Notes: generated by a model from the sequence alone, not told the origin. A stretch of DNA of 15,222 bases from Candidatus Zipacnadia bacterium (GCA_029821415.1 JALGTJ010000014.1:1-15222), one strand, 5' to 3'. Shown: positions 6,633 to 14,289, counted from the first letter of the stretch. Made by a program: numbers and translations.

Positions 6633-7403
6633 ATGACTAAGATTCCACTACTCATCGGCACACTAATAACAGTGCTAATGATAGTTAGCCTAACTGTGCC
6701 GCTGTATGCTTCTGATGCAATCACCGCAGGCGGTACAAATCTGGCTGCTGCGGAGATGGGTGGGCGAATTGTTGCCTTCTCCAGTCAAGCAGTGGACGAG
6801 AATGGCAAAGTGATGCCCGAGTGGCAGGTGACCAATCTTATTGACGGCAAGCATGTGCTGGGCAACTACACGCCAGCCGATTCCTACGGCTGGTCCTCTC
6901 AGCATCCTCCCTCCGAGGAGAACCCTGAGTGGGTCGTTATTGCTTTCGCTAACGACCAGACCCGCTTGCTGCGACGGATTGTGATTGACCCGACTACCGA
7001 CGATCCGCCCTTCATCGGTCGCTGGGTCCGCGATGTGGAGTTGCAGGTCTCAACCACCACCCCTGAAGGCCCCTACAAGACAGTGGGACGCTTTCTGGTG
7101 GTCAACAAACCGATCGAACAGCATTTTGACTTCCTGCCCGTTGAGGCCCGCTATGTCCGGTTGGTAATCACATCTAACCACGGCTCGGACAAATGCGTGG
7201 AGATGGGTGAAGTAGAGATATATGAGGCTATCGTCGGCGATAGTGCTCTGGATGACGTCATCGTCCGCCTGGAGAACCTGCTGCAGGAGCTGAAGCAACT
7301 GCGGGATTTCAAACTCTATCAGCAAGAGCAAAAGACATTAGAAGAAGTGACCACCAAGCCTGCCCCGCCTGCTGAGGAATCGGAAGGCCAACCGAAGCAG
7401 TAG
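6633..7403 (+). CDS. Secreted discoidin-like (F5/8 type C) domain protein
   Basis: 256 residues. An N-terminal signal peptide (Lys3, hydrophobic core ending about VPLYASDA) predicts export. Residues about 35-205 form a discoidin-like jelly roll: a Trp-Ser element (GWSSQHPPSEENPEWVVIAF), a central VRDVELQVSTTTPEGPYKTV, and the characteristic ARYVRLVI followed by EMGEVEIYE. Such domains bind glycans or other surface ligands, but the ligand cannot be read from sequence. A coiled-coil-like segment follows (about 210-235, LENLLQELKQL), then a Pro/Glu-rich tail. There is no LPXTG, lipobox or C-terminal membrane helix, so it is either free or held by contacts. GGAGG lies 11 nt before ATG 6633, a slightly long spacing. 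It is the last gene before the terminator and follows the PASTA kinase by 52 nt, suggesting a role at the wall together with the kinase's external domain. Confidence 0.8.
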   Translation: MTKIPLLIGTLITVLMIVSLTVPLYASDAITAGGTNLAAAEMGGRIVAFSSQAVDENGKVMPEWQVTNLIDGKHVLGNYTPADSYGWSSQHPPSEENPEWVVIAFANDQTRLLRRIVIDPTTDDPPFIGRWVRDVELQVSTTTPEGPYKTVGRFLVVNKPIEQHFDFLPVEARYVRLVITSNHGSDKCVEMGEVEIYEAIVGDSALDDVIVRLENLLQELKQLRDFKLYQQEQKTLEEVTTKPAPPAEESEGQPKQ

Positions 7404-7445
7404 CCCTAATTACTGGCTGCAACTACACCCGCTCTGAGGGGTATT

Positions 7446-7486
7446 GGCCGGGTTGACAATCTGTCAATCCGGCCTATTTCTTCGTT
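7446..7486 (+). terminator. Rho-independent terminator of the wall operon
   Basis: A 13-bp stem (7446-7458 with 7462-7474, GGCCGGGTTGACA against TGTCAATCCGGCC, one G-T wobble) closes a 3-nt loop and is followed by the T-rich tract TATTTCTTCGTT. It lies 42 nt after the discoidin gene's stop. The opposite strand has no T-rich tract next to the hairpin, so it should not terminate the minus-strand oxidoreductase gene efficiently. Confidence 0.85.
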
Positions 7487-7517
7487 CCGCCAACGTCGCA
7501 GTTGCCCGTCGGATGGT

Positions 7518-8483
7518 CTACCAAGATTGCCGGTAGATTTCATCAACTAACTGCATTGTCTTAACCGCGTCGGCAAATGATGCGTCCGGCTCTGTCCCCT
7601 TCTTCACACAGTCAATGAAGTGGCGGTTCTCATCAAAGAAGCCGTAGTAGCGATAAAACTCATCGCTGCCGGCAATCTCCTTGGAGTCAAGCCGCTCAAC
7701 GAAGGACTCACCGTTCATATGAATAACCGACTCGTAATCCCCATTGATGAACGCTGAGGCCCCGTTGGTATGCAATTCAAACTGATGGATGCGGCCACCG
7801 GCCCGCCAGTTAGCCAGCAATACCCCCACACAGCCGTTGTCAAACTGTACCAAAGCAGTAAAGCTGTCATCAAACTCGTGGTGCACCTTGCGCACCGCAC
7901 TGGCGACATTGACAACTTCACCACCAGCCAACCAGCGTAGTGTATCGACCGCATGCACCGCATCGCAGGATAAAATGTCAATCGCGCCGCGATAATAGGG
8001 CCCCGCAGAATCCGGATGGTATTTGTAGAAGGTTGACACTACCTGCTGGACGTTGGCATTGTAACTGAGCACCTTTTCACGGCAGTAGTTGACGACCGGA
8101 ATAAAACGCCGATTCCAGCCGACCATGCCAATGACTCCATTCTTCTGCGCATATTTGGCCATCCAGGTCACTTGATGCGTGGTTATACCCGGCGGCTTTT
8201 CAATGAATACATTCAGTCCCATCTCCAGGCAGTCAATGGTCAGGTCATACAGATGATGTGGAGGCATAATGATATACACGGCATCAGGCCGCAACTGCTC
8301 CAACATCTGGCGATAGTCAGTAAAGCGTCCGCTGATACTGTAGCGATTGCAAGTCTCCTCCAGTTTGTCTTCTTGCAGATCGCAGGCACCTACTATCTCA
8401 ACATCCTCCATCGCCGCAAGCGAAGGATAGTGAACATTATTGGCCATGGCCCCAGCGCCGATGACACAAACTCGTACCTGCAC
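7518..8483 (-). CDS. Gfo/Idh/MocA-family NAD(P)-dependent oxidoreductase
   Basis: This family oxidises or reduces sugars and related polyols with NAD(P) in the cytoplasm; the substrate cannot be told from sequence. The 321-residue product starts VRVCVIGAGAMANNVHYP, a Rossmann GxGxxx dinucleotide site at residues 9-14, continues with VEIVGACD at the end of the second strand, and has the family's EKPPG (E95, K96, P97). The C-terminal half holds the alpha/beta substrate domain with WNRRFIP and DILSCDAVHAVDTLRWLAGG, the latter containing the usual catalytic-type Asp/His helix. GTG 8483 is preferred because the domain begins at once and an AAAGG sequence lies about 11 nt upstream; GTG 8492 and TTG 8531 are possible alternatives. 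It stands alone and converges on the wall operon. Confidence 0.88.
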   Translation of the reverse strand: MQVRVCVIGAGAMANNVHYPSLAAMEDVEIVGACDLQEDKLEETCNRYSISGRFTDYRQMLEQLRPDAVYIIMPPHHLYDLTIDCLEMGLNVFIEKPPGITTHQVTWMAKYAQKNGVIGMVGWNRRFIPVVNYCREKVLSYNANVQQVVSTFYKYHPDSAGPYYRGAIDILSCDAVHAVDTLRWLAGGEVVNVASAVRKVHHEFDDSFTALVQFDNGCVGVLLANWRAGGRIHQFELHTNGASAFINGDYESVIHMNGESFVERLDSKEIAGSDEFYRYYGFFDENRHFIDCVKKGTEPDASFADAVKTMQLVDEIYRQSW

Positions 8484-8844
8484 ATCAATCACAACCTTTC
8501 TCAGTCTATTGCCATATTCCCCGCACACCAATACCCTATCCGGTCACTTAATTAGCATATTCTCACGATTGGATATGAATACCTGCCTGCCCAGAGAACA
8601 CAAAGCTCGCAGTTGCGAAAATCGCCGCTGATTGTGCCCCATTGGCCGAAGGCTAACTCTCCGGCAATCATCATTGCTCTGCTAGCGGCCAACTTGGGCC
8701 GATACATTGCTCAATCCCACCAGATGTGGTATACTTAGTGTGAGTGCTTGGACCAAGCAGCCCTTGATATGGCGAGTGGCAGATGAACTGCCGAGCAGGG
8801 GCAGGCTGCATGGCTTATTGTCGCCTCACCTGGAGGACAGTGCC
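8484..8844. other. Intergenic region between oxidoreductase and response regulator genes
   Basis: About 360 bp upstream of two divergent genes. It contains a credible plus-strand promoter (8707-8735) and a GGAGG ribosome site at 8832-8836. A weak inverted repeat (CGGCC, 6-nt loop, GGCCG) lies just before the promoter. I could not find a convincing minus-strand promoter for the oxidoreductase, nor any RNA gene. The translated frames here do not look like protein. Confidence 0.5.
8707..8735 (+). promoter_or_regulatory. Extended -10 promoter for the response regulator
   Basis: TATACT (8730-8735) preceded by TGG makes an extended -10 element. TTGCTC (8707-8712) lies 17 bp upstream as a half-matching -35. 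Transcription would start near 8742, leaving a leader of about 100 nt. No clear direct repeat for autoregulation is visible. Confidence 0.55.
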
Positions 8845-9567
8845 GTGCTTAAAGACAAGAAGAGAATCCTGTTGATTGAGGATAACCCCCAGGATCAGTC
8901 CATCGTAACTTCCGCATTGGAATATGAAGGCTACGAGGTGTTGGTGGCTACCACTGGCGAAGATGGGCTATCTATTCTGGAAAGAGAGCAGCCGAACTTG
9001 ATCATCCTCGATCTCATCCTGCCAGGCATAGATGGCCTCGAGGTGTGTCGACAGATACGTGCTCATTATGATCTACCCGTGATAATGCTAACTGCCAAAG
9101 ACGATGAACTGGATATGGTGGTAGGCCTGGAGGTGGGTGCTGATGACTACATTACCAAGCCTTTCAGCGTCCGCGAGTTTGTGGCGCGGGTGCGAGCGCT
9201 ACTACGGCGAGCAGTTACCAGCGAGCGCACCGCAGCGCATGAACAGCACCTCAGCTTCCCTGGCCTGGAAATTGACCTACCGGCACACAGTGTTGAAGTC
9301 AACGGCGAACAGGTTCATCTGACTCCTAAGGAGTTCGATCTGCTCTACTTCCTGGCATCGGAGGCGGGCACAGTATTCACCCGTCAGGAAATCATCCGGA
9401 AAGTTTGGGGTTACGAGTCGGCCAGCGGCGATTTGCGCACCGTGGATACACACATCAAGCGACTCCGCACCAAGCTGGAGGAAAGCTTTGAGGTGCCCTG
9501 GCGCATCGGGACGGTCTGGGGCGTAGGCTACCGCTTCCAATTATCGCAGTGGCCTCCGCACGAGTAG
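8845..9567 (+). CDS. OmpR/PhoB-family response regulator (orphan)
   Basis: A two-component transcription regulator: phosphorylation of the receiver domain by a histidine kinase should alter DNA binding by the C-terminal winged helix. Of 240 residues, 1-120 are the receiver, with acidic pocket ED (12-13), phosphoacceptor Asp56 in LIILDLILPG, Thr83 and Lys105 in ITKPFS. Residues about 135-235 are the winged helix (LTPKEFDLLYFLA, VWGYE, VDTHIKRLRTKLE, VWGVGYRF). All key residues are present, so it should be functional. GTG 8845 is chosen because GGAGG ends 8 nt upstream and the length then fits the family; the frame is open to 8707 but the extra N-terminus looks non-coding. No histidine kinase is adjacent, since the next gene converges with a gap of only 2 nt. 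Confidence 0.93.
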   Translation: MLKDKKRILLIEDNPQDQSIVTSALEYEGYEVLVATTGEDGLSILEREQPNLIILDLILPGIDGLEVCRQIRAHYDLPVIMLTAKDDELDMVVGLEVGADDYITKPFSVREFVARVRALLRRAVTSERTAAHEQHLSFPGLEIDLPAHSVEVNGEQVHLTPKEFDLLYFLASEAGTVFTRQEIIRKVWGYESASGDLRTVDTHIKRLRTKLEESFEVPWRIGTVWGVGYRFQLSQWPPHE

Positions 9568-9569
9568 TG

Positions 9570-10637
9570 CTAATAATCCAGGTACGGCGCGTGCGTTAAT
9601 GGCTTTGCCCCTTGCTCTGTAACCAACAATAATTCCTCGAGCCGCACTCCTCCCCAGCCTGGCAGGTAGATGCCGGGTTCATTTGTCAGCACCTGCCCCG
9701 CTTTCAGCACGCTTTCGGAATTCTTACCCAACTTGGGCTCCTCGTGGACCTCTAACCCGACACCATGGCCCAGACTGTGGCCGAAGCTGCCTGCATAGGG
9801 ACTGCTGTCAATTACCTTACGAGCTTCAGCGTCCACCTCGGCAGCCGCGGTGCCGGGCACAATGGTAGCCATCGCTGCCTGCTGCGCTTGGCGCACTGTT
9901 TGATATATCTCAATGAATTTGTCGGTCGGGTCACCGAACACTACCGTTCGCGTCATATCCGAGCAGTAGCCATCTGCCTTGGCGCCGGCGTCAATAAGCA
10001 CAATGTCCCCTTGAGACAGTTGCCGTGCCGTAGACACAGCATGGGCGCGCGCTGAATTCTCGCCAAAAGCGACTATCGGCTCGAAGCTAACATCGTCACC
10101 CCCCGCCTGGAGAATCGCCTCCCGCAGCCGCAGCGACAACTCTCGTTCCGTGACCCCAACTACCAGCTCGGCGACTACCTGGGTAACTGCTTTACCAATC
10201 ACCTGGGCGGCCCGCCGAATGGCAGCAATCTCTGTGTCATCTTTGATCGCGCGCTGCTCTTCAACAATCCCTTCGGTAGGCACAAGTTCAGCCCCCTCAG
10301 CCAGCTCGGCAAGCTTCCGGTAATTCGCGTAGGTGAGGTGCTGGCTTTCGAAACCCGCCCGAGGTTGCTCCAGCCTGGCGAGGTAGCTGGCAACCTCCCG
10401 CAGATAGCCTTGCTCGGCGAAGATCACCTGACAATCGGGGGCCTCTTCCCCAGCCTCAACTTCATAACGCCGATCAGTGATGAGTACGGCCTCACTATGG
10501 CTGACTAAGCTAATCCCCTCGCCAGTAAAGCCGGTCAAGTAGCGGAGATTGGGCCGCGAGCTTACGATAAAGAGGTCCAGTTCGTTCTGCGCAAGCCACT
10601 TGCTCAGCTCGTGGCGGCGCCGGGCGTAGCTACTCAC
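9570..10637 (-). CDS. M24-family metallopeptidase, Xaa-Pro aminopeptidase/dipeptidase type
   Basis: It should remove an N-terminal residue ahead of proline, or split Xaa-Pro dipeptides, in the cytoplasm with two metal ions. The 355 residues comprise a creatinase-like N-terminal domain (about 1-130, with RYLTGFTGEG) and a pita-bread catalytic domain. All five metal ligands are present: Asp216 (LIDAGA), Asp227 (CSDMTR), His291 (GHGVGL), Glu320 (TNEPGIY) and Glu334 (RLEE). GTG 10637 is chosen: GAGGGGG lies 6 nt upstream and the start overlaps the aroQ stop by 8 nt, implying coupled translation. The aroQ plus M24 peptidase pair is common in Firmicutes (yqhS-yqhT), usually followed by efp; here efp is absent and a convergent regulator gene follows. 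Confidence 0.93.
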   Translation of the reverse strand: MSSYARRRHELSKWLAQNELDLFIVSSRPNLRYLTGFTGEGISLVSHSEAVLITDRRYEVEAGEEAPDCQVIFAEQGYLREVASYLARLEQPRAGFESQHLTYANYRKLAELAEGAELVPTEGIVEEQRAIKDDTEIAAIRRAAQVIGKAVTQVVAELVVGVTERELSLRLREAILQAGGDDVSFEPIVAFGENSARAHAVSTARQLSQGDIVLIDAGAKADGYCSDMTRTVVFGDPTDKFIEIYQTVRQAQQAAMATIVPGTAAAEVDAEARKVIDSSPYAGSFGHSLGHGVGLEVHEEPKLGKNSESVLKAGQVLTNEPGIYLPGWGGVRLEELLLVTEQGAKPLTHAPYLDY

Positions 10638-11076
10638 TGGATTCCCCCTCAACGATATGGCGGGCGGCCTGCAGTGCCAGAACATAACCCCATGCCCCGA
10701 ACCCAGAGATCTGCCCCCGGCAGGCCGCTGCCGTAAGCGAACGATGCCGGAACTCCTCGCGGGCGTAGATATTGCTCAGGTGCACCTCTACCGCCGGGAT
10801 GTCCACTGCTACCAATGCATCGCGCAGCGCCACCGAGGTGTGAGTATAAGCAGCGGGGTTAACGATTATAGCATCGGCCCACTTTGCCGCCTGCTGGATA
10901 GCATCAACCAGCTCCCCTTCAATATTGGACTGCACGAACTTGACCTCAATGTCTGCCTTGGCCGCCTCGGCAGCGATCATCTCGTCAATCTGCGCCAGTG
11001 TCTGCTCCCCATAGGTATCCGGCTCGCGGCGGCCCAACAGGTTTAAGTTAGGACCATGTACGACCAACACTTTCAT
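10630..11076 (-). CDS. aroQ: Type II 3-dehydroquinate dehydratase
   Basis: It dehydrates 3-dehydroquinate to 3-dehydroshikimate, the third step of the shikimate pathway to aromatic amino acids, as a cytoplasmic dodecamer in this family. The 148-residue length is normal. Motifs are complete: VVHGPNLNLLGRREPDTYG with loop Arg17 and catalytic Tyr22, SNIEGELVD, the NPAAYTHTSVALRDAL block with Asn and catalytic His, and VEVHLSNIYAREEFRHRS. ATG 11076 is fixed by AGGAGG (11083-11088) 6 nt upstream. The ATG overlaps the TGA of the upstream TPR reading frame (ATGA), and the stop overlaps the start of the M24 peptidase gene, so all three are coupled. No other shikimate gene is nearby. Confidence 0.96.
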   Translation of the reverse strand: MKVLVVHGPNLNLLGRREPDTYGEQTLAQIDEMIAAEAAKADIEVKFVQSNIEGELVDAIQQAAKWADAIIVNPAAYTHTSVALRDALVAVDIPAVEVHLSNIYAREEFRHRSLTAAACRGQISGFGAWGYVLALQAARHIVEGESSE

Positions 11077-11576
11077 TGTTTGCCTCCTGTAGCCAGGGAA
11101 ATCTTCGCCGAAGGGGGCGGCGGTTGCCCGTGTTGCAGCATATAGCGAGCAGCGTAGGTATCGTCTTCTTCCCAATCCTGACTTCTTGGCTCGCCCTTCA
11201 GGGCAGAAAGACCTTCCCTCAAGAGTGTCTGACCCCGGTTGCGCAGCTTCTGCGCCATGGCACTTTCCACAAGCGTAGCCAAATCAATACAGCCCCGCCC
11301 CACAATCAACTGCTTCAGAGCTGTGTCGCTCCCCGTCAAGTTACAGAGTTCTTCTAACACCCGCCGCGCCGCCGTGGGGTTCTCCAGGGCAATGTACAAC
11401 TCGCCGGCTCGCAGCAGGCCCATTGGCCGCTGCAGCTCCACTAATTGCCCGGCAAGCTCGCTGGCCCTCGCGCGCATCTGCTGATACTGCGCCTCGTCCC
11501 ACTGCCCCTGCAGTTTCATAATCTCGCGGCGCAGCGGCATTTGCTGAAAATACACCGTAAACACCTTCGCGGCCAT
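11073..11576 (-). CDS. Probable frameshifted C-terminus of the ligase/TPR protein
   Basis: 167 residues, helical and Gln/Glu/Arg-rich (KLQGQWDEAQYQQMRARASE, LYIALENPTAARRVLEEL), with spacing compatible with degenerate TPR repeats, ending in a Pro-rich, polar tail. No known domain beyond a TPR-like pattern is recognised. It is evidently coding: its TGA overlaps the aroQ ATG, and that ribosome site lies in its last codons. But the first ATG (11576) has no Shine-Dalgarno and lies inside the preceding gene. In the other frame that preceding gene ends in a Trp/Cys/Arg-rich tail that looks non-native. The simplest reading is that this is the real C-terminus of the O-antigen-ligase/TPR protein, separated by a one-base deletion between about 11576 and 11619. 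The alternative is a small independent gene overlapping the ligase gene by 61 nt. Confidence 0.65.
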   Translation of the reverse strand: MAAKVFTVYFQQMPLRREIMKLQGQWDEAQYQQMRARASELAGQLVELQRPMGLLRAGELYIALENPTAARRVLEELCNLTGSDTALKQLIVGRGCIDLATLVESAMAQKLRNRGQTLLREGLSALKGEPRSQDWEEDDTYAARYMLQHGQPPPPSAKISLATGGKQ

Positions 11577-13267
11577 CCCCAGCGCGAAGCTGGCATATTC
11601 GCACTCAAGTACAATTCAGTCACCCGTCGGTAGCTGGCCAACGCTGCCGCCGGCTGGCCGCTTGTTGCTTGCAGCTCGGCCAGAGTAAGCCAGCCTTTTG
11701 TGTAATTCGGATAAAGCTGCACGGCTTTCTGAGCCGCACCGACTGCTGCCGGCAAATCGCCAAGCAGGGCATACAGATGCGCCAATTCCCGCTGCAGACT
11801 GGGTTTAGTCGGAACCAGAGCAATGGCCCGGCGCTGGGCACCCACAGCCTTCTGCAAACTGCCGGGCCCGACGAGCTGCATCTCGCCCACCAGGAACGTG
11901 GCAAGAGCCTCATAGTGCTTAGCATCCAGCGGATCCAGGGCAATGGCTCGCTTAATTCGCGCTATCGCAGCGCTGGGTATGCCCTGTCGGGCTAATTGTT
12001 CTCCCTGCGCTGCCAGCGCCTGGCTGTGCAAACCCCGCGCCAACAACCAGCATCCCGCCAACAGGATTACCATGAGAATGACGCGCCCGACTTGGGGCCA
12101 CCGAGCATCAATCTGAAGCCCCTTAACCGCCGGTTCAGCGGCTAGCGCTATAAAGGCCGCCAGAGCCGCGGCGGCCAGTAGCCGCTGACCGGGAGGTGCC
12201 CGGTTGATCCGACTGCACAGCTCAATGACAATAGCGGACAGTGCAACCAGCAGCAGCACCAGCGAGGGAAGGCCAGTTTCGGCGGCAATCTGCAGCGGTG
12301 TTTGATGGGCGGTGCGGGTAAAGCCGGCGATGGCAAACTGCGGCTGGACATACTCATAGCTACCCGGTCCAAAGCCCAGCAGCGGCCGCTGCCTTATCAT
12401 CTGGGTGGTGGTCTTCCAGGTGTAGTAGCGGAAGGCGGCGGAGCGGCGCTGAGTGGTGAAGGCGCTGAGGACCCGCACCCGAATCGGGGGAGCAAGTAAT
12501 GCCACAACCAGGACGGCCCCCAAGACAATTACTGCCAACCGGCGGACCCTGCCGGCCAGGCGAGTGCCTGGCCGCGGCAGCGTGAAGGCCAATACTATGA
12601 TGACTACTGCTGCCGCCAGCAGTCCTCCCTTTGATCCGGTCAGCAGAAGGGCCACAGACATCAACACAATTACAAACCCCGCCGCGATGGTGAGAAGCGA
12701 CCTGTCCTGGAAGTCAGCCTGAGTCCGATTCCACCAAACAACTGCGACAGCCACCGGCAGCGCCAGCAACAGATATCCGGCCAGCAGATTGGGATTGAAA
12801 AACGGCCCATAGATGCGCCAAGTGGTCTGCCCAGAGATAGCGGTGGTGCGCACATATTCATTAAGTCCCCAAACCGCCGCAAGCACTCCGCCAACCAGTA
12901 TCGCTCCGCCGGCTGCCTGCTGCCAGGGTCGCCGGCCCAGCAGTGTGCGCGCCAGCCAGAAGGCGGTAAAATAGCTAAGAAGCTGCATCAGGGCCAGCAA
13001 GCTGGCATGCAGGTAGACTGTTCGCGTCATGCTAACTGCCACCCACACCAGCATGCCGATTAACGCATAGTCAACAACGCGCAACCCCACCCGCTGGGGC
13101 TTGCCCAGCAGCCCCATAAGGGAAAAAAAGGCGGCAATAAACACCGCCAGCGCCACCAGCATCCCCTGCCAGGCAAACAGTTTGCCAGCAACGACGGGCA
13201 AGGCCGCCAGCAATATAACCAGTATGCCCCGAGCAACTAATTCTGTGTACGGACTCACTCTACTCAT
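11516..13267 (-). CDS. O-antigen-ligase-like (Wzy_C) membrane protein with TPR repeats
   Basis: Members join or polymerise surface glycans, or glycosylate proteins, outside the cytoplasmic membrane. From ATG 13267 the protein has about ten to twelve membrane helices (residues 10-410). The Wzy_C core is at about 205-345, with LLLTGSKGG, GFGPGSYEYV and the characteristic AHQTPLQIAAETGLPS (His321). From about 425 there are soluble TPR repeats (AIARIKRAIALDPLDAKHYE, AVGAAQKAVQLYPNYTKGW, ALASYRRVTEL). The last ~30 residues (WGWPRRCLRC onward) break the TPR pattern and look frameshifted; the native tail is probably the frame at 11073-11576, giving about 730 residues in all. ATG 13267 has only a weak ribosome site; ATG 13378 would add a Gly/Arg-rich leader that looks non-native. 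It heads the operon with aroQ and the M24 peptidase. Confidence 0.85.
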   Translation of the reverse strand: MSRVSPYTELVARGILVILLAALPVVAGKLFAWQGMLVALAVFIAAFFSLMGLLGKPQRVGLRVVDYALIGMLVWVAVSMTRTVYLHASLLALMQLLSYFTAFWLARTLLGRRPWQQAAGGAILVGGVLAAVWGLNEYVRTTAISGQTTWRIYGPFFNPNLLAGYLLLALPVAVAVVWWNRTQADFQDRSLLTIAAGFVIVLMSVALLLTGSKGGLLAAAVVIIVLAFTLPRPGTRLAGRVRRLAVIVLGAVLVVALLAPPIRVRVLSAFTTQRRSAAFRYYTWKTTTQMIRQRPLLGFGPGSYEYVQPQFAIAGFTRTAHQTPLQIAAETGLPSLVLLLVALSAIVIELCSRINRAPPGQRLLAAAALAAFIALAAEPAVKGLQIDARWPQVGRVILMVILLAGCWLLARGLHSQALAAQGEQLARQGIPSAAIARIKRAIALDPLDAKHYEALATFLVGEMQLVGPGSLQKAVGAQRRAIALVPTKPSLQRELAHLYALLGDLPAAVGAAQKAVQLYPNYTKGWLTLAELQATSGQPAAALASYRRVTELYLSANMPASRWGWPRRCLRCIFSKCRCAARL

Positions 13268-13431
13268 TTCAGTTATGCCTGGACTGCTACCAGGCGCTAT
13301 TTCCCTTCCGCCCAGTATCTCTCCTTCTCCGAGCTGCCGGCCAGGGCGGCAGGCCCGACGCAGGGAGGGTAGTTGCATCCGAGCAAGGAATTATTTGCTA
13401 TGAGGACCATCCTTACTCGGGACAAATACTA

Positions 13432-14262
13432 ATGGAACTATCATTGTATACTCTGGTGACGGAGGATTTCTCGCTGGAAGAAAGCATCACGATGGCAGCC
13501 GAGGCCGGCTATCAGGCGGTGGACATCCGCCAAAACGAAGATGGCTGTCACATCACGCCCGATGTTACCGACCGCGAACTCCAGCAGATCCGAACAATGG
13601 TCGAAGAGGCCGGTCTCCAAGCCTCCGGCGTCACCACCTACTGGCAGGTGGGTATCCCTGACGCAAATGAGGCACGCCGTCACCAGGAGGGGTTGCGGCG
13701 TGGATGTCAGATTGCCCGGATTCTGGGCGCTCATTTCCTACGCTGCTCGCCAGCGGATCTGGATCTGGGTATCGGCTATGAAGCCCAGCGCAAGCTATTC
13801 CGCGAGCAACTTATGCAAGCGGCGCAATACGGAGCTGACTACGACGTGACCATCAACTTTGAACAGCACAGCCGAACTATGGCAGCCTCGGCGGGCCAGA
13901 TTCTCGACTTGACCCGGGGCCTGCCCCTGGATCACATTGGCGTTGTCTACGATCCGGGTAATACAATGGTGGAGGGCTTCGAGCGGCCCCGCAACCAGAT
14001 TGAGATGCTGCGTTATCTGATGAAGGCCGTCCACGTTAAGAATCTCACAGTTGAGAGTAGTACCGAGCCGCAGGAGTGCTTCCCGTCCAATTGCACGCCC
14101 CTGGATAGCGGCTTTCTGCAATGGCCAGCAATTATCAACCAGCTCAAACAAATCGGCTATGATGGCTATCTCACGCTGGAGGAACTCGTCCGGCACGACC
14201 GCTTCGCCAGCGTTCAGGAAATGATTGCCTGGGATGCCCAGTACTTGCGATCGCTTCTGTAG
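13432..14262 (+). CDS. Xylose-isomerase-like TIM-barrel sugar epimerase/isomerase
   Basis: This superfamily (AP endonuclease 2 fold) includes hydroxypyruvate isomerase, inosose isomerase/dehydratase and ketose 3-epimerases; I cannot pick one. The 276 residues cover a single complete barrel starting MELSLYTLV and EAGYQAVDIR. The expected metal ligands are visible: Glu144 (NFEQHS), Asp174 (VYDPGN), His201 (AVHVKN) and Glu250 (YLTLEE). The usual AHFLRCSP strand is present near residue 100. ATG 13432 starts the conserved fold exactly, though no strong ribosome site precedes it. It is followed after 27 nt by the phosphatase gene, so the two probably form an operon in sugar or cyclitol metabolism. 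It diverges from the ligase operon across about 160 bp in which I found no convincing promoter in either direction. Confidence 0.88.
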   Translation: MELSLYTLVTEDFSLEESITMAAEAGYQAVDIRQNEDGCHITPDVTDRELQQIRTMVEEAGLQASGVTTYWQVGIPDANEARRHQEGLRRGCQIARILGAHFLRCSPADLDLGIGYEAQRKLFREQLMQAAQYGADYDVTINFEQHSRTMAASAGQILDLTRGLPLDHIGVVYDPGNTMVEGFERPRNQIEMLRYLMKAVHVKNLTVESSTEPQECFPSNCTPLDSGFLQWPAIINQLKQIGYDGYLTLEELVRHDRFASVQEMIAWDAQYLRSLL

Positions 14263-14289
14263 CTGACCACGGGCAAGGTGTCAACGACT

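Noticed and set aside
6068..6724. Minus-strand frame of 218 codons opposite the PASTA region and discoidin start
   Set aside because: Long only by codon bias; it crosses two genes and an intergenic gap on the other strand, with no ribosome site.
8172..8555. Plus-strand frame of 127 codons opposite the oxidoreductase
   Set aside because: Antisense to the Rossmann domain; no domain signal.
8687..8702. Small inverted repeat (CGGCC / GGCCG) as a terminator
   Set aside because: The stem is only 5 bp and no T-tract follows; it may be chance.
13268..13378. N-terminal extension of the ligase to ATG 13378
   Set aside because: It adds 37 Gly/Arg/Pro-rich residues before the first membrane helix, unlike the family; the ATG at 13267 sits just before the fold.
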